Positions 16,739 to 25,656 of a DNA stretch of 64,000 bases are shown piece by piece; positions within the stretch are counted from its first letter, which is position 1, and each line of letters opens with the position of its first letter. Both the position numbers and the translations under genes were made by a program. Below the pieces are notes generated by a model, which was not told where the DNA came from, made no database searches, and saw only the letters and a list, made by a program, of their open reading frames with translations. The stretch lies in assembly GCA_041401985.1 (NCBI GenBank), contig JAWKTE010000011.1:103915-167914 (forward strand), in the 5' to 3' direction. The DNA is from JACKHA01 sp041401985 (GTDB taxonomy: Bacteria; Planctomycetota; Phycisphaerae; Phycisphaerales; UBA1924).

Positions 16739-18196
16739 TCAGCGCTGGGGCTGGGGGGATTCGTGTTCGACGGGGGCGCCGGCGGCGGACCAGGCGTCGA
16801 AGCCGCCGGCGAGGTTGGTCACGTCGTAGCCGGCGCGTTTGAGGAAGGCGCAGGCGCGGCCCGAGCGTCCGCCGGCCTTGCAGTTGACGAGGATCGGGCG
16901 GTGCTCGGGGAGTTCCTGGAGGGCGTCGGCCAGGCGGGTGTAGGGCGTGTGGGCCGCGCCCGGGAGGTGCCCGGCGTCGAACTCGCTCTGGTTGCGAACG
17001 TCGAGGACGAACATGCGGGAGTTGTCGACATCGGGGGCTGCGCCTCGGGTGTCGGTCTCGGGGATGGAGGCGGGCTTGACGGCGGCGAGGATCTGGGAGA
17101 GGTCGGTGGGGTGGATCCAGCCGCGGATGTCGTCGAGGCCGATGCGGACGAGGCAGCGGACGATCTCGTCGAGCGGGGCGCCGTCGGTGATGATGTAGAT
17201 GTGCTCGTCCTCGGAGATGAACGATCCGGCGACGGAGGGGAACATGTTGTCGAGCGGGATCCAGAGGGCGCCGGGGATGTGGGCGGCGCGGAAGTCGCGC
17301 CAGGGGCGTGTGTCAATGACGGCGACGGCGCGTGCGTCGAGGGCGACGGCCTCGCCGACGGTGAGGCGTCCGGGGCGGGGGAGGTTTCCCAGGACGCGCG
17401 GGCCGGCCTTGTTCTCGCGTTTCATGCGGGCGAAGTAGAGCGGGGGGTCGGGCTGTCCGGCGAGGATGTCGGCGACGAAGGCGTCGGCACCGGCCGCGCC
17501 GACGCGGATGGCGGGGTTGAGTCGCTTCTCGTATCCGACGGTGGACTGTGGGACGGCGCCGAGGGCTTTGCCGCAGGCGGAGCCGGCGCCGTGGGCGGGC
17601 CAGACCTGGAGGTAGTCGGGCAGGGCGCTAAAGCGCTGGATGGAGTCGAACAGGGCGCGGGCGGAGGGTTCTTTGGCGCCCTGGACACCGGCGGCGGTTT
17701 CGAGCAGGTCGGGGCGGCCGACGTCGCCGACGAAGACGAAGTCGCCGGTTGCGATGCCCATGGGGTCGGCGGCCCCGGAGCCGCGGTCGGTGACGAGGAA
17801 GCAGATGTGCTCGGGGGTGTGCCCCGGTGTGTGCATGACGCGGAACTCGATGTTGCCGATACGGAAAGTGTCGTTGTCGTGCAGGAGGGTGTGGCTGTAG
17901 GCGCCGCCGCCGAGTTTTTTGGTGGGCCACTGGTACTGCCAGTCGGGGCCGCCCTCGGCGGAGAGGTAGAGGTGGGCGCCGGTCTTCTCGGCGAGTTCGC
18001 GTGCGCCGGAGAGGAAGTCGGCGTGGATGTGGGTCTCGGCGACGGCGGTGATGCGGACTTTCTCGCGGACGGCCAGGGCGAGGTAGCGGTCGATGTCGCG
18101 CTCGGGGTCGATGAGGATGGCCTCGCCGGTGCGCTGGCAGCCGATGAGGTAGGCGGCCTGGGCGAGGCGGTCGTCGTAGATCATGCGGAAGAGCAT
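16739..18196 (-). CDS. CstB-like persulfide dioxygenase with two rhodanese domains
   Basis: 485 residues from ATG 18196 (GAGGAGA site upstream). Residues 1-250 are a metallo-beta-lactamase fold of the ETHE1 persulfide dioxygenase type: THIHADFLSG, HTPGHTPEH, then VGDVGRPDLL and WPAHGAGSACG supply the Fe-binding His/Asp residues. A first rhodanese domain (about 270-360) lacks a cysteine in its active loop (IYIITDGAP). The second (about 385-480) has Cys439 in the loop NCKAGGRSG. This dioxygenase, pseudo-rhodanese, rhodanese order is that of CstB, which oxidises persulfide and makes thiosulfate during sulfide detoxification. Location should be cytoplasmic. No sulfur regulator or transporter is adjacent. 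Confidence 0.85.
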   Translation of the reverse strand: MLFRMIYDDRLAQAAYLIGCQRTGEAILIDPERDIDRYLALAVREKVRITAVAETHIHADFLSGARELAEKTGAHLYLSAEGGPDWQYQWPTKKLGGGAYSHTLLHDNDTFRIGNIEFRVMHTPGHTPEHICFLVTDRGSGAADPMGIATGDFVFVGDVGRPDLLETAAGVQGAKEPSARALFDSIQRFSALPDYLQVWPAHGAGSACGKALGAVPQSTVGYEKRLNPAIRVGAAGADAFVADILAGQPDPPLYFARMKRENKAGPRVLGNLPRPGRLTVGEAVALDARAVAVIDTRPWRDFRAAHIPGALWIPLDNMFPSVAGSFISEDEHIYIITDGAPLDEIVRCLVRIGLDDIRGWIHPTDLSQILAAVKPASIPETDTRGAAPDVDNSRMFVLDVRNQSEFDAGHLPGAAHTPYTRLADALQELPEHRPILVNCKAGGRSGRACAFLKRAGYDVTNLAGGFDAWSAAGAPVEHESPQPQR

Positions 18197-18274
18197 GGGG
18201 GTCTCCTCGGGTGTCTGGAATCGTAGGTGAACGGGGGGATTGGGGCGGGGCGCGGGGCGGCTGGGAGGCGGCGG

Positions 18275-18321
18275 GATGATGGTGGGGAAGGCATCCAGGC
18301 ACGAGGCATCGAGGCACCGAG
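18275..18321 (+). repeat. Dispersed GAGGCATCGAGGCA repeat, copy 3
   Basis: GATGATGGTGGGGAAGGCAT continuing to CCAGGCACGAGGCATCGAGG, ending CACCGAG. It is near-identical to the reverse complement of 11791-11836, 6.5 kb away. It lies in the spacer upstream of the CstB-like gene. Confidence 0.8.
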
Positions 18322-18357
18322 AGGAGCGGCGCGAGCGGTGGCGTGCGTGCCCCCTCC

Positions 18358-18383
18358 GTCTGACTCGCAGAGCCTCGTCAGAC
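18358..18383 (-). repeat. Hairpin with GAGGCTCTGCGA loop
   Basis: On the minus strand GTCTGAC, loop GAGGCTCTGCGA, GTCAGAC: a perfect 7-bp stem. The loop matches those of the 39.3 and 44.4 kb hairpins although the stem sequence is different. It lies 61 bp upstream of the deaminase start. Confidence 0.8.
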
Positions 18384-18443
18384 ACGTCTTTGAGGTTTGG
18401 CCCCGCACGCGGGGGAGGGGAGCCGCGGCGGTACGATCGCGGC

Positions 18444-19112
18444 ATGGATGATGCGCGATGGATGGCTGAGGCGATCGCGGAGGCGCGGTCGGGGATGGCG
18501 GCGGGGCAGTCGCCGTTCGGTGCGGTGGTGGTGCGGGATGGCGCGGTGGTGGCGCGGGGGCACAACCATGTGTTGGCGTGGACGGACGCGACGGCGCACG
18601 CGGAAGTGGTGTGCATCCGGGAGGCGTGCCGCGAGGTTGGGGGGATCTCGCTGGCGGGTTGCGTGATGTACTCGACGTGCGAGCCGTGCCCGATGTGCGC
18701 CAGCGCGATTCATTGGGCGCGGCTGGACGGGGTGGTGTGGGGGGCGTCGATCGAGGACGCGCGGCGGGCGGGGTTCAACGAGTTGTCGCTGGCGGCGATG
18801 GATGTCTACCGGATCGGGGGGAGCGCGGTGCGGGCGAAGGCGGGGGTGGAGCGGGGGCGTGCGGCTCTGTTTGATGAGTTTGTGGGGGTGGGGGGCGCGT
18901 GTATTAGGGGCACGGGTGGGATTGATCGCGTGGCCGGCTGGTTTGAATGGGGCTGCGGCCACGGCACCCGACGGGTGTGGGCGGGCGTCGGTCAGGTCGG
19001 GAGAGCGACGCTGAAGTTGCGGGGTTGGAAGGGGTCGAGCGGGATGGGCTCGGTGTGGTTGGGCCAGTGGAGGTCGATGCGGCGGTCGCGCGGGCGGAGG
19101 ACGGAGGCGTAG
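18444..19112 (+). CDS. Guanine deaminase/TadA-like zinc deaminase with aberrant C-terminus
   Basis: Residues 1-150 are a cytidine-deaminase-fold enzyme: HAEVVCIREA gives the zinc His and catalytic Glu, and CEPCPMC gives the two zinc Cys. The spacing and the WARLDGVVWGASIEDARRAG segment fit the guanine-deaminase branch better than tRNA adenosine deaminase. The frame does not stop where the family does but runs on to 19112, 121 bp antisense into the next gene. Adding one G to the G6 run at 18890-18895 would give the ending GGRVY with a stop at 18905-18907, the usual length (about 154 residues). I infer a one-base deletion, real or a sequence error. Confidence 0.75.
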   Translation: MDDARWMAEAIAEARSGMAAGQSPFGAVVVRDGAVVARGHNHVLAWTDATAHAEVVCIREACREVGGISLAGCVMYSTCEPCPMCASAIHWARLDGVVWGASIEDARRAGFNELSLAAMDVYRIGGSAVRAKAGVERGRAALFDEFVGVGGACIRGTGGIDRVAGWFEWGCGHGTRRVWAGVGQVGRATLKLRGWKGSSGMGSVWLGQWRSMRRSRGRRTEA

Positions 19113-19987
19113 AGGGTGCCGGAGGCGCGGGCGTAGTCGGTGCGCCAGAGCGGGGGAGTGAGGAACGCGGCGAGGGCGGCGGGGAGCGGGGCGTTGTTGG
19201 CGGCGAGGCGGTCGGCGGCGGCGAGGCGTTCGCGGCTCTGGGTCTGGCGTTCGTAGGCGGGCCAGTCGCCGGCGTTGTGGTGGTTGGTGGAGGCGGGCTG
19301 GGTGGTGAAGGCGGGGGGGCGGTCCGGGGCGAGCATGGCGGTGAGGGAATCGCCCGCGGCGTCGAGGACGACGAAGGTGTAGGGCATGGCGATAGGGAGG
19401 CGCGCGAGGGCGGCGCAGGCGTCGGCGGCGGTGGCGCAGGTCTCGAGCAGGTAGCGGACGATGAGGGGCGCGGCGAAGCCGGGGGCGTGGGCGGGGCGGC
19501 CTCCGAAGGCGAGGGCGACGGCGAGGGCGTGGGCGTTGACGCCTTCCAGGGCGCCCCAGAGGCAGTCGGTGATGGCGAGGGTTGGGGCCGTGAAGTCGGC
19601 GCGGAGGATGAGGGCGTCGAAGAGGTCGGGGTGGTGGTCGTAGGTGCGGAGGAGGACGGGGTGGTCGTTGTCGCGCAGGATGAGCTGGGAGCAGGCGCGG
19701 ACGAGGCGGGGTGGGCTGTAGAGGCAGAGAAAGCGGGCGATGAGGGCGCGTTCGGCGGTGGTGGCGGCGATGGCGTCGGCGCAGGTGTCGAGGAGCGAGG
19801 TGTAGGCTTCGAGGAGTTCGGGAGCGTGGGTGCGGATGGCGTCGGCGCACTGGTCGGCGGTGAGCGCGGGGGCGCGGCGGGTCCAGCGGCGGTAGGCGGG
19901 CCAGTACTCGGCGAAGATGGCGGGGAGGGTTGCGGGGGTGAGGGCGCGGAAGTCGAGGGTGTGTTGTTGGGGTGGGGTGGTAGCCAT
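18992..19987 (-). CDS. C45-like peptidase/acyltransferase (Ntn-hydrolase family)
   Basis: 331 residues from ATG 19987, with no clear ribosome site. The pattern RACSQLILRDND followed by LLRTYDHHPDLF resembles the acyl-CoA:6-aminopenicillanic acid acyltransferase (C45) family, with Cys99 as candidate N-terminal nucleophile after self-cleavage. TDCLWGALEGVNAHALAVAL, then FAAPLIVRYLLETCATAADA and TFVVLDAAGDSLTAML are the expected core strands and helices, and ASTNHHNAGDW supplies the conserved Asn. The substrate is unknown; family members act on amides. The 3' end overlaps the run-on end of the deaminase frame, but not its repaired form. Confidence 0.75.
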   Translation of the reverse strand: MATTPPQQHTLDFRALTPATLPAIFAEYWPAYRRWTRRAPALTADQCADAIRTHAPELLEAYTSLLDTCADAIAATTAERALIARFLCLYSPPRLVRACSQLILRDNDHPVLLRTYDHHPDLFDALILRADFTAPTLAITDCLWGALEGVNAHALAVALAFGGRPAHAPGFAAPLIVRYLLETCATAADACAALARLPIAMPYTFVVLDAAGDSLTAMLAPDRPPAFTTQPASTNHHNAGDWPAYERQTQSRERLAAADRLAANNAPLPAALAAFLTPPLWRTDYARASGTLYASVLRPRDRRIDLHWPNHTEPIPLDPFQPRNFSVALPT

Positions 19988-20055
19988 TGAGATCGTTGCG
20001 CGCGGCGGGCTGGCTTCTCGTCGGCCCGCCGGGCCGCTGCCGATTCGGCGGGTGT

Positions 20056-20075
20056 CCAGGGGCTGAAGCCCCTGG
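20056..20075. repeat. Perfect palindrome CCAGGGGC-TGAA-GCCCCTGG
   Basis: An 8-bp stem with a TGAA loop lies 70 bp past the stop of the ATP-grasp gene. It could help end that operon, although no U-tract follows. Confidence 0.65.
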
Positions 20076-20144
20076 CAACCATCGTGCGCCCTCCGGGCGG
20101 GTGGGCATGCCAGCGAGCTTGCGAGACGGGCGGACGCGGGGGGG

Positions 20145-21698
20145 TCAGAGGAGTTTGAAGCCGCCGGGTTCGATGCCGGCCTGGGCGGTGGCGGCGGGGT
20201 TGAGTGGGGTTCCGGCGTACATGGAGGTGATGCCGTGGATCCAGGCTTTGGCGCGATCGGTGAGGGTGAACTCGTCGGTCATGAAGCGTCCCGGGCTGAC
20301 GAGGATGCCCAGGTCGGCGCCCTCGTAGCGGTAGTCGCCGGGGCCGGAGATGCGGAGGAAGAAGGCGCGGTTCTCGTACTGGACGGTGCGGCGGTGTGTC
20401 TGCATGCGGACGTAGGACATGCGGGCGTCGGCGTCGAGTTCGTAGATGCCCGACGGCGGGGCGGTGTGGATGTGGTCGACCTCGTCGCGGGTGTGCTTGA
20501 TGACCAGTTGCGACCAGGAGTCGATGTTGTCGGGGTCGGCCCAGCGGGCGTTGAGTTCCTCGACGTCGAACTCGTAGTCGACGCCCATCCACTCGAGGAG
20601 GTGGAAGATGAACAGGGGTGCGTCGGCGTGGGCGAAGCAGGCGAGGTTGGTCATGGACGAGGCGCCGGTGATGCGGGGGTTGCACTCGCCGAGGTAGACC
20701 TCGCCGGAGTCGAGGTCGGTGAGGAAGTCGAGTTCGAAGTAGCCTTTGTAGCCCATGCGGCGGAGTTCCTCGCCGAAGGCCATGGCGTGGGCGCGGGCCT
20801 GGGCGCGGCTCTTGGCGTCGAAGGCACCGGCGAAGACCTCGTTGCCGCACCAGCCGCCGCGGTATGGCGTGAGTTCCTTGAAGCCGACGAGTTCGGTCAT
20901 GAGGGGTCCGACGATGGTGCCGTGGCGTGTGACGCAGGCTTCGAGGGCCGAGCCGCGGCATCGGATGCGCTTCATGATCTTGACTTCGGGGGCCTCGGTG
21001 ATCTCGTCGGCGTGCTTGTCGAAGTCGGCCTCGCTGGAGATGAAGAAGGTGGTGTGCCCGGAGTCGCCGTAGGCGGTCTGGACGACGAGATCGTTTCCGA
21101 GTTTCTCGGCGACTTTGCGGAGGGTCTGGTAGGAGTCGACCTTGGCCAGGACGTTGGGGACGGAGGGGACGCCCGCGCGGTTGGCGATGCGTGTGGTCTC
21201 CATTTTGTCGTCGACCATGGAGCGCATGGCCGCGGGGGGGAAGCAGACTTCGAGGCCCAGGTCCCGGGCGAGCTCTTCGGTCTTCTCATCGAACATGAGG
21301 AAGACGGCCTTGCCGCCGGGACCGCGTCGGCGGATGTGCTCGATGACATCGGGGTGCGAGAGGAGGTAGTTGTTGATGTCCTCGATGGACTCCCACTGGT
21401 CGTGGGGGATTTCGCGCGGGACCAGGACGTTTGGGTGCTGGCCGTCAAAGCAGTCGATGGCGTTGATGAACTGGAAGCCGCGGATCCATTCGTCGAGGCC
21501 CAGGAGGTTGAAGGGTGTTGCGGAGACGAAGTAGACGGGCTCGGTGTTGCGGAAGAAGAAGCGTCGGATGTCGGAGATGCCGCGGAGGGTCTTGGGGGCG
21601 GCGGCGGCGCGGTCGGCGGCCAGGGCGCGGGTCGGCAGCGGCTTGGTGCCGGGTCGATCGGCGGCGGGGGAGGGAGAGTTGGAGGTGCCGGCGCCCAT
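20145..21698 (-). CDS. ATP-grasp enzyme (biotin-carboxylase-like), last gene of the PLP/amidase operon
   Basis: 517 residues from ATG 21698 (AAAGGAG site). After a Pro/Ala leader of about 35 residues comes a pre-ATP-grasp region (VYFVSATPFNLLGLDEWI, HPNVLVPREIPHD), then the ATP-grasp domain: DDKMETTRIANRAGVPSVPN, a LVVQTAYGDSGHTTFF phosphate-binding loop, and Glu338/Asn340 in GECNPRITG for magnesium. Such enzymes form an acyl phosphate and join it to an amine or thiol. Biotin-carboxylase similarity is in the fold; no biotin-carrier motif is seen. It starts 63 bp after the decarboxylase gene, so it is part of that operon. Its acid and amine substrates are unknown. Confidence 0.85.
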   Translation of the reverse strand: MGAGTSNSPSPAADRPGTKPLPTRALAADRAAAAPKTLRGISDIRRFFFRNTEPVYFVSATPFNLLGLDEWIRGFQFINAIDCFDGQHPNVLVPREIPHDQWESIEDINNYLLSHPDVIEHIRRRGPGGKAVFLMFDEKTEELARDLGLEVCFPPAAMRSMVDDKMETTRIANRAGVPSVPNVLAKVDSYQTLRKVAEKLGNDLVVQTAYGDSGHTTFFISSEADFDKHADEITEAPEVKIMKRIRCRGSALEACVTRHGTIVGPLMTELVGFKELTPYRGGWCGNEVFAGAFDAKSRAQARAHAMAFGEELRRMGYKGYFELDFLTDLDSGEVYLGECNPRITGASSMTNLACFAHADAPLFIFHLLEWMGVDYEFDVEELNARWADPDNIDSWSQLVIKHTRDEVDHIHTAPPSGIYELDADARMSYVRMQTHRRTVQYENRAFFLRISGPGDYRYEGADLGILVSPGRFMTDEFTLTDRAKAWIHGITSMYAGTPLNPAATAQAGIEPGGFKLL

Positions 21699-21761
21699 GG
21701 GAACTCCTTTGTCTGGCGATGATCGGGACGGCGTGATGATCGGTTGGCGGGGCGGTGTGGT

Positions 21762-24593
21762 TCAGTCGGCGCGGGCGTGGCTGGCGCCGGCGCGGTTGAG
21801 GGCTTCGGGGGTGAAGACGCGGAAGCCGTTGACGGGGTGGTAGCCGTGGATTTCCTTGACGTCGAGGGCCAGGAGGTACTCGAGGATCTCGGGGCTGACG
21901 ACCTGTCCTGGGACGAGCACGGGGAAGCCGGGCGGGTAGGGGATGACGAAGGAGGCCGAGACGAGTTCGGGGCCCTTGCGGACGGCGTCGAGGGTGTCGC
22001 GGGAGATCATGGCGCCGCGGACGTTGTGCTCGTCGTAGGTGAGGAAGTAGGCGCGGCGGAGGTCGCCCTCGCGGGTGGGCGTCTTGGAGGAGGCGTCCGG
22101 TTGGAAGGCGGGGTGGAAGCGGGAGAAGTGGGGGAGCGGCGGGCCGTTCCTGAGCGACTCGACGCGGGCGTTGTGGCGGTCGCGTCCGGCCTGGCTCTCG
22201 AGGGAGAGGCGTTCGGCGGCGTCGCGCGAGATGGTGGCGAGGACTTCGACGAGGTAGGCGATGTCGCCGCGGGTGGTGCCGATGTTGGGCATGAACAGGG
22301 CGGTGTTGCGTGAGGTCTTGTTGATCTGGATGTCGAAGCGGTCCATGAGGACGTGTCGGAAGGCGTCGCCGTCCATGCCGGTGGCGCCGATGTGGAGGGT
22401 GACGCGTGTTGGGTCGAGTGTGAACTCGTCGCGGTGCCAGGCCTGGTCCATGGGGCCCCAGCCGCGGACGGGGTCGAAGTAGAACTCGATGCCGGAGGGG
22501 CGGTACTCTGCGGGGATCATGTCGGCGGGTCGCATGACGGCGAAGCAGCGTTTGAGGTCGTCGTGCTCGCGGACGCGTCGGCGGAGGGTCATGGCCAGGC
22601 CGATGGCCTGCTCCGTGAGCTCGTAGCCCTCGAGTTCGACCTGGCGTCGTCCGACGTCGAGGGAGGCGACGATCTGGTAGTTGGGGGAGGTTGAGGTGTG
22701 GGTCATGAAGGCTTCGTTGAACGGCTCGGCGGCGCGCTGCTCGAAGTCCTCGTCGTAGACGTGGATCATGGAGCCCTGGCGGAGGGAGGTCAGGGTCTTG
22801 TGGGTGGACTGGGTGACATAGACGCGGATGCGGGCGCGGTCGGGGTCGGGCATGGGCTCGGCGTCGGGCTGTGGCGCCGAGGGCGAGCCGTTCGTGGAGG
22901 CGGCGGTGCCGCCGGCGCGGGATCGCTCCCAGGCCTCGCGGTATGCGGGTGAGCGGAGGGTGGCGCGGAGTCGTGCGGCGGCGTCCATGCCGGTGCGTCG
23001 GCGGAGGGTGGGGTTGAAGCGGGCGAAGGCGAACCAGGCCTCGTCCCAGAGGAAGATCATGTCGGGCTTGATGGCCAGGACGCGGCGCATGACGCGCTCG
23101 GGGTCGTAGGTGATGCCGTCGAAGGTGCAGTTGGTGAGGATGAGCATGCGGACGCGGTCGAGTTTGCCCGCGGCCTTGAGGGCGAGGAGTTGGCGCTCGA
23201 TCTCTTCCAGCGGGACCGCGCCGTACATGGAGTATTGCGGGAGGGCGTAGGCGTCGAGGTAGACGGGCATGGCGCCGGCGAGCACGAGAGCGTAGTGGTG
23301 GCTCTTGTGGCACTCGCGGTCGATCAGGACGATGTCGCCGGGGCGGACGAGGGCCTGGGAGACGATCTTGTTGGCGGTGGAGGTGCCGTTGGTGACGAAG
23401 AAGGTCTGGCGTGCGCCGAAGGCTCGTGCGGCGGCGTCCTGGGCCTTCTTGATGGGGCCGCGGGGCTGGAGGAGCGAGTCGAGCCCGCCGCTGGTGGCGG
23501 AGGTCTCGGCCATGAAGATGTTCTGGCCGTAGAAGGCGAGCAGGTCGCGGGCCCAGTGCGCGGTGGACATGGACTTGCCGCGTGCGATGGGCAGGGCGTG
23601 GAAGACGCCGGTGGGCTTTGCGCTGTAGCGTCGGAGGGCGTCGAAGAAGGGTGCCTCGAAGCGTTCGCGGACGCCCTTGAGGATGGAGAGGTGCTGCTCC
23701 ATGTACTGCTCAAGGCGGTAGAAGACGCGCCGGAAGCCGCTGCCGGCGTTGCCGGCGACGTTGTCGAGCGGGGAGTCGGTGACGAGGAAGAGGTCGAGTT
23801 CGGGTCGGATGGACTTGACGAGGCGGGCGAGGGCGGCGCTGCGTTCGACGCCGAAGCAGACGGGGAGTTTTTCCCATTCCAGGATGCTGAGGTATCGCTG
23901 GAGGGCGGGGTGCTTGTGGTTGGAGTGGAAGGCGTAGTTGTACCGGAGGAAGACGGACTGGATGGTCCAGTTGAAGAGGCAGGCGATGATGGCGTCTTCG
24001 AGCGAGGGGACCGAGACGATGTCGTAGACGAAGTCGTCGGAGTCTCGTCGGCAGGCGCGGAGGCCGTCGCGGAGTTCGTCGCTGTCGTAGGCGTCGTCGC
24101 CATCGACGACGAGGACCTCGAAGTATGGCTTGTCGGCCAGGGCGAGGAGGGGCGCGCCGGTTTCGCTGTGGCGGGGGCGGTCGCGGGATGGGTCGCGCTG
24201 GGTGGATCGCCCGTCGCGGCTCGCGCGGGCGCCGGAGGCGTCGCGCGTGGCCTGGGAGCAGCGGTAGGTGTCGCCGATGAGCAGGCGGGCGAGTGCGGCG
24301 ACCTCGGCGGCGAGCGCGGCGTATTCGCCCCGCTCGAACATGGCGTTGATGGCGTCGATGCGTTCCTGGCCGGGGAAGGCCCAGTAGAACTCGAGTTGCT
24401 GGAGGAGGGCGAGGCAGCGAGCGACGGCGGCGCGCGGCTCGGCGGTGTCCTTGCCGTGCTGGGCGAACTCCTTGAGCCATGCGCAGCGGAGTTGCAGGTC
24501 GTTCCAGGTGTCCATGCGCAACTGGGGCGCGTTGTATGGGGCCAGGGCGCGGTCGCGCGTGGGCTGGGCGGATTGGGCGGGTGCGGTGGTCAT
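21762..24593 (-). CDS. Orn/Lys/Arg decarboxylase-like fold-type I PLP enzyme
   Basis: 943 residues. ATG 24593 overlaps the stop of the amidohydrolase gene (ATGA). The N-terminal 170 residues are helical and unassigned. A wing-like receiver region (FEVLVVDGDDAYDSDELRDG) comes next, then the large PLP domain: FVTNGTSTANKIV, DRECHKSHHYAL, ILTNCTFDGITYD, the cofactor Asp in FLWDEAWFAFA, and PLP lysine K599 in STHKTLTSLRQGS. The C-terminal domain (FVIPYPPGFPVLVPGQVVS) is characteristic of basic amino-acid decarboxylases. Expected reaction: loss of the alpha-carboxyl from ornithine, lysine or arginine. It is longer than the usual 720-760 residues because of the N-terminal block and a Gly/Pro/Ser-rich insert around residue 575. 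Confidence 0.88.
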   Translation of the reverse strand: MTTAPAQSAQPTRDRALAPYNAPQLRMDTWNDLQLRCAWLKEFAQHGKDTAEPRAAVARCLALLQQLEFYWAFPGQERIDAINAMFERGEYAALAAEVAALARLLIGDTYRCSQATRDASGARASRDGRSTQRDPSRDRPRHSETGAPLLALADKPYFEVLVVDGDDAYDSDELRDGLRACRRDSDDFVYDIVSVPSLEDAIIACLFNWTIQSVFLRYNYAFHSNHKHPALQRYLSILEWEKLPVCFGVERSAALARLVKSIRPELDLFLVTDSPLDNVAGNAGSGFRRVFYRLEQYMEQHLSILKGVRERFEAPFFDALRRYSAKPTGVFHALPIARGKSMSTAHWARDLLAFYGQNIFMAETSATSGGLDSLLQPRGPIKKAQDAAARAFGARQTFFVTNGTSTANKIVSQALVRPGDIVLIDRECHKSHHYALVLAGAMPVYLDAYALPQYSMYGAVPLEEIERQLLALKAAGKLDRVRMLILTNCTFDGITYDPERVMRRVLAIKPDMIFLWDEAWFAFARFNPTLRRRTGMDAAARLRATLRSPAYREAWERSRAGGTAASTNGSPSAPQPDAEPMPDPDRARIRVYVTQSTHKTLTSLRQGSMIHVYDEDFEQRAAEPFNEAFMTHTSTSPNYQIVASLDVGRRQVELEGYELTEQAIGLAMTLRRRVREHDDLKRCFAVMRPADMIPAEYRPSGIEFYFDPVRGWGPMDQAWHRDEFTLDPTRVTLHIGATGMDGDAFRHVLMDRFDIQINKTSRNTALFMPNIGTTRGDIAYLVEVLATISRDAAERLSLESQAGRDRHNARVESLRNGPPLPHFSRFHPAFQPDASSKTPTREGDLRRAYFLTYDEHNVRGAMISRDTLDAVRKGPELVSASFVIPYPPGFPVLVPGQVVSPEILEYLLALDVKEIHGYHPVNGFRVFTPEALNRAGASHARAD

Positions 24594-25651
24594 GCCGGGA
24601 CGCCCCCGTTGCCGTAGTCGGGCGGGGTGGCGGCGGGATCGGCGGGCGGGTATGGCGCGGGGGCGGGTGCGGGCGCGGCGGGGGGAATCGGCGCGGGGAG
24701 GATTGCGGCGCTAGGCGGGGTCTGGGGGCTTGGCGGCGGGGGAAGGATGGGCGGCGCGGAGGGGACGAGATGGGTTCCGAAACCGAGGCCGGCCTTGGAG
24801 TTCCGTGTCATCTTCTCGAGCGGGCCGAGTGTGTTGAGGTAGGCCGCGGCGGTCGTGGAGCGGTCGTAGACGGAGAAGTCGACGGCGCGGTCTCGGAAGG
24901 ATTTGAGGGGTTGGCCCAGGCCCTTGAGGCCGACTTCGCGGGAGCGGCGGACGCGGTCGAGGTCGATCTCGATGGGGAGCATTTCTTCGGAGCCGCCGGC
25001 CTGGAAGAGCACGTCGCCGGTGGGGGCGACGAGGTTGGAGCGTCCGTTGCCGCCGTCGCCGACGCCATTGATGTCGAGCACGAAGCACTGGTTGGTCGCG
25101 GCGGTGGCGCGGACGATGGCCAGTTCGACGTCGCGGTCGATGGTGGGGGTGAGTGTTGGGTGGAGGATGACCTCGGCGCCCATGGCGGCCAGCGTGCGTG
25201 AGGTTTCGGGGAACCACATGTCGTAGCAGATGCTCAGGCCGAAGCGTCCGACCTCGGGGACGTCGAAGACGCAGAACTCGGAGCCGCTGAGGACGCCGGT
25301 CTCGTAGGGGAGGAAGGGGAACATCTTGCGGTAGCGGGCGATGACGTTGCCCTGGGGGTCGATGACGGGCGAGGTGTTGTAGATGCCCTGGGGCGTCTTC
25401 TCGTAGAGCGAGCCGGGGATGAGCCAGATGCGGTGGCGTGCGGCGAGTTCGCGGTAGGTGGCCTCGACCTCGTTGGGGAGTTCGGCGGCGTGCCCGGTCC
25501 AGCCGCCGAAGGTGGCCAGTTCGCTGAGCATGACCATCTGGACCCAGGGGTAGAGATGCATGAGCATCTCGATGCGGTCGCAGAGGTGGGCGAGGTTGGA
25601 CCTTCGGCCCGAGACTTTGAGTTGCAGGCCTGCGATCGCGAAGGGACGCAT
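24590..25651 (-). CDS. Carbon-nitrogen hydrolase (nitrilase superfamily amidase)
   Basis: 353 residues from ATG 25651 (AAGGAG site, 5 bp after the aminotransferase stop). The nitrilase triad is complete: Glu44 in MLSELATFGG, Lys109 in YRKMFPF, Cys142 in SICYDMWFP. Related sequences include N-carbamoylputrescine and omega-amide amidases, which would fit a polyamine context. The last 60 residues are a Pro/Ala-rich tail (PPILPPPPSPQTPPSAAILP and onward) absent from typical family members. Its stop overlaps the decarboxylase start. Substrate assignment is by operon context only; no agmatine deiminase gene is present in the window. Confidence 0.88.
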   Translation of the reverse strand: MRPFAIAGLQLKVSGRRSNLAHLCDRIEMLMHLYPWVQMVMLSELATFGGWTGHAAELPNEVEATYRELAARHRIWLIPGSLYEKTPQGIYNTSPVIDPQGNVIARYRKMFPFLPYETGVLSGSEFCVFDVPEVGRFGLSICYDMWFPETSRTLAAMGAEVILHPTLTPTIDRDVELAIVRATAATNQCFVLDINGVGDGGNGRSNLVAPTGDVLFQAGGSEEMLPIEIDLDRVRRSREVGLKGLGQPLKSFRDRAVDFSVYDRSTTAAAYLNTLGPLEKMTRNSKAGLGFGTHLVPSAPPILPPPPSPQTPPSAAILPAPIPPAAPAPAPAPYPPADPAATPPDYGNGGVPA

Positions 25652-25656
25652 GGGGG

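Noticed and set aside
12794..18226. A plus-strand open frame of about 1800 codons
   Set aside because: It runs antisense to five well-supported minus-strand genes and has low-complexity Gly/Val/Ala/Asp composition typical of the complement of GC-rich coding sequence.
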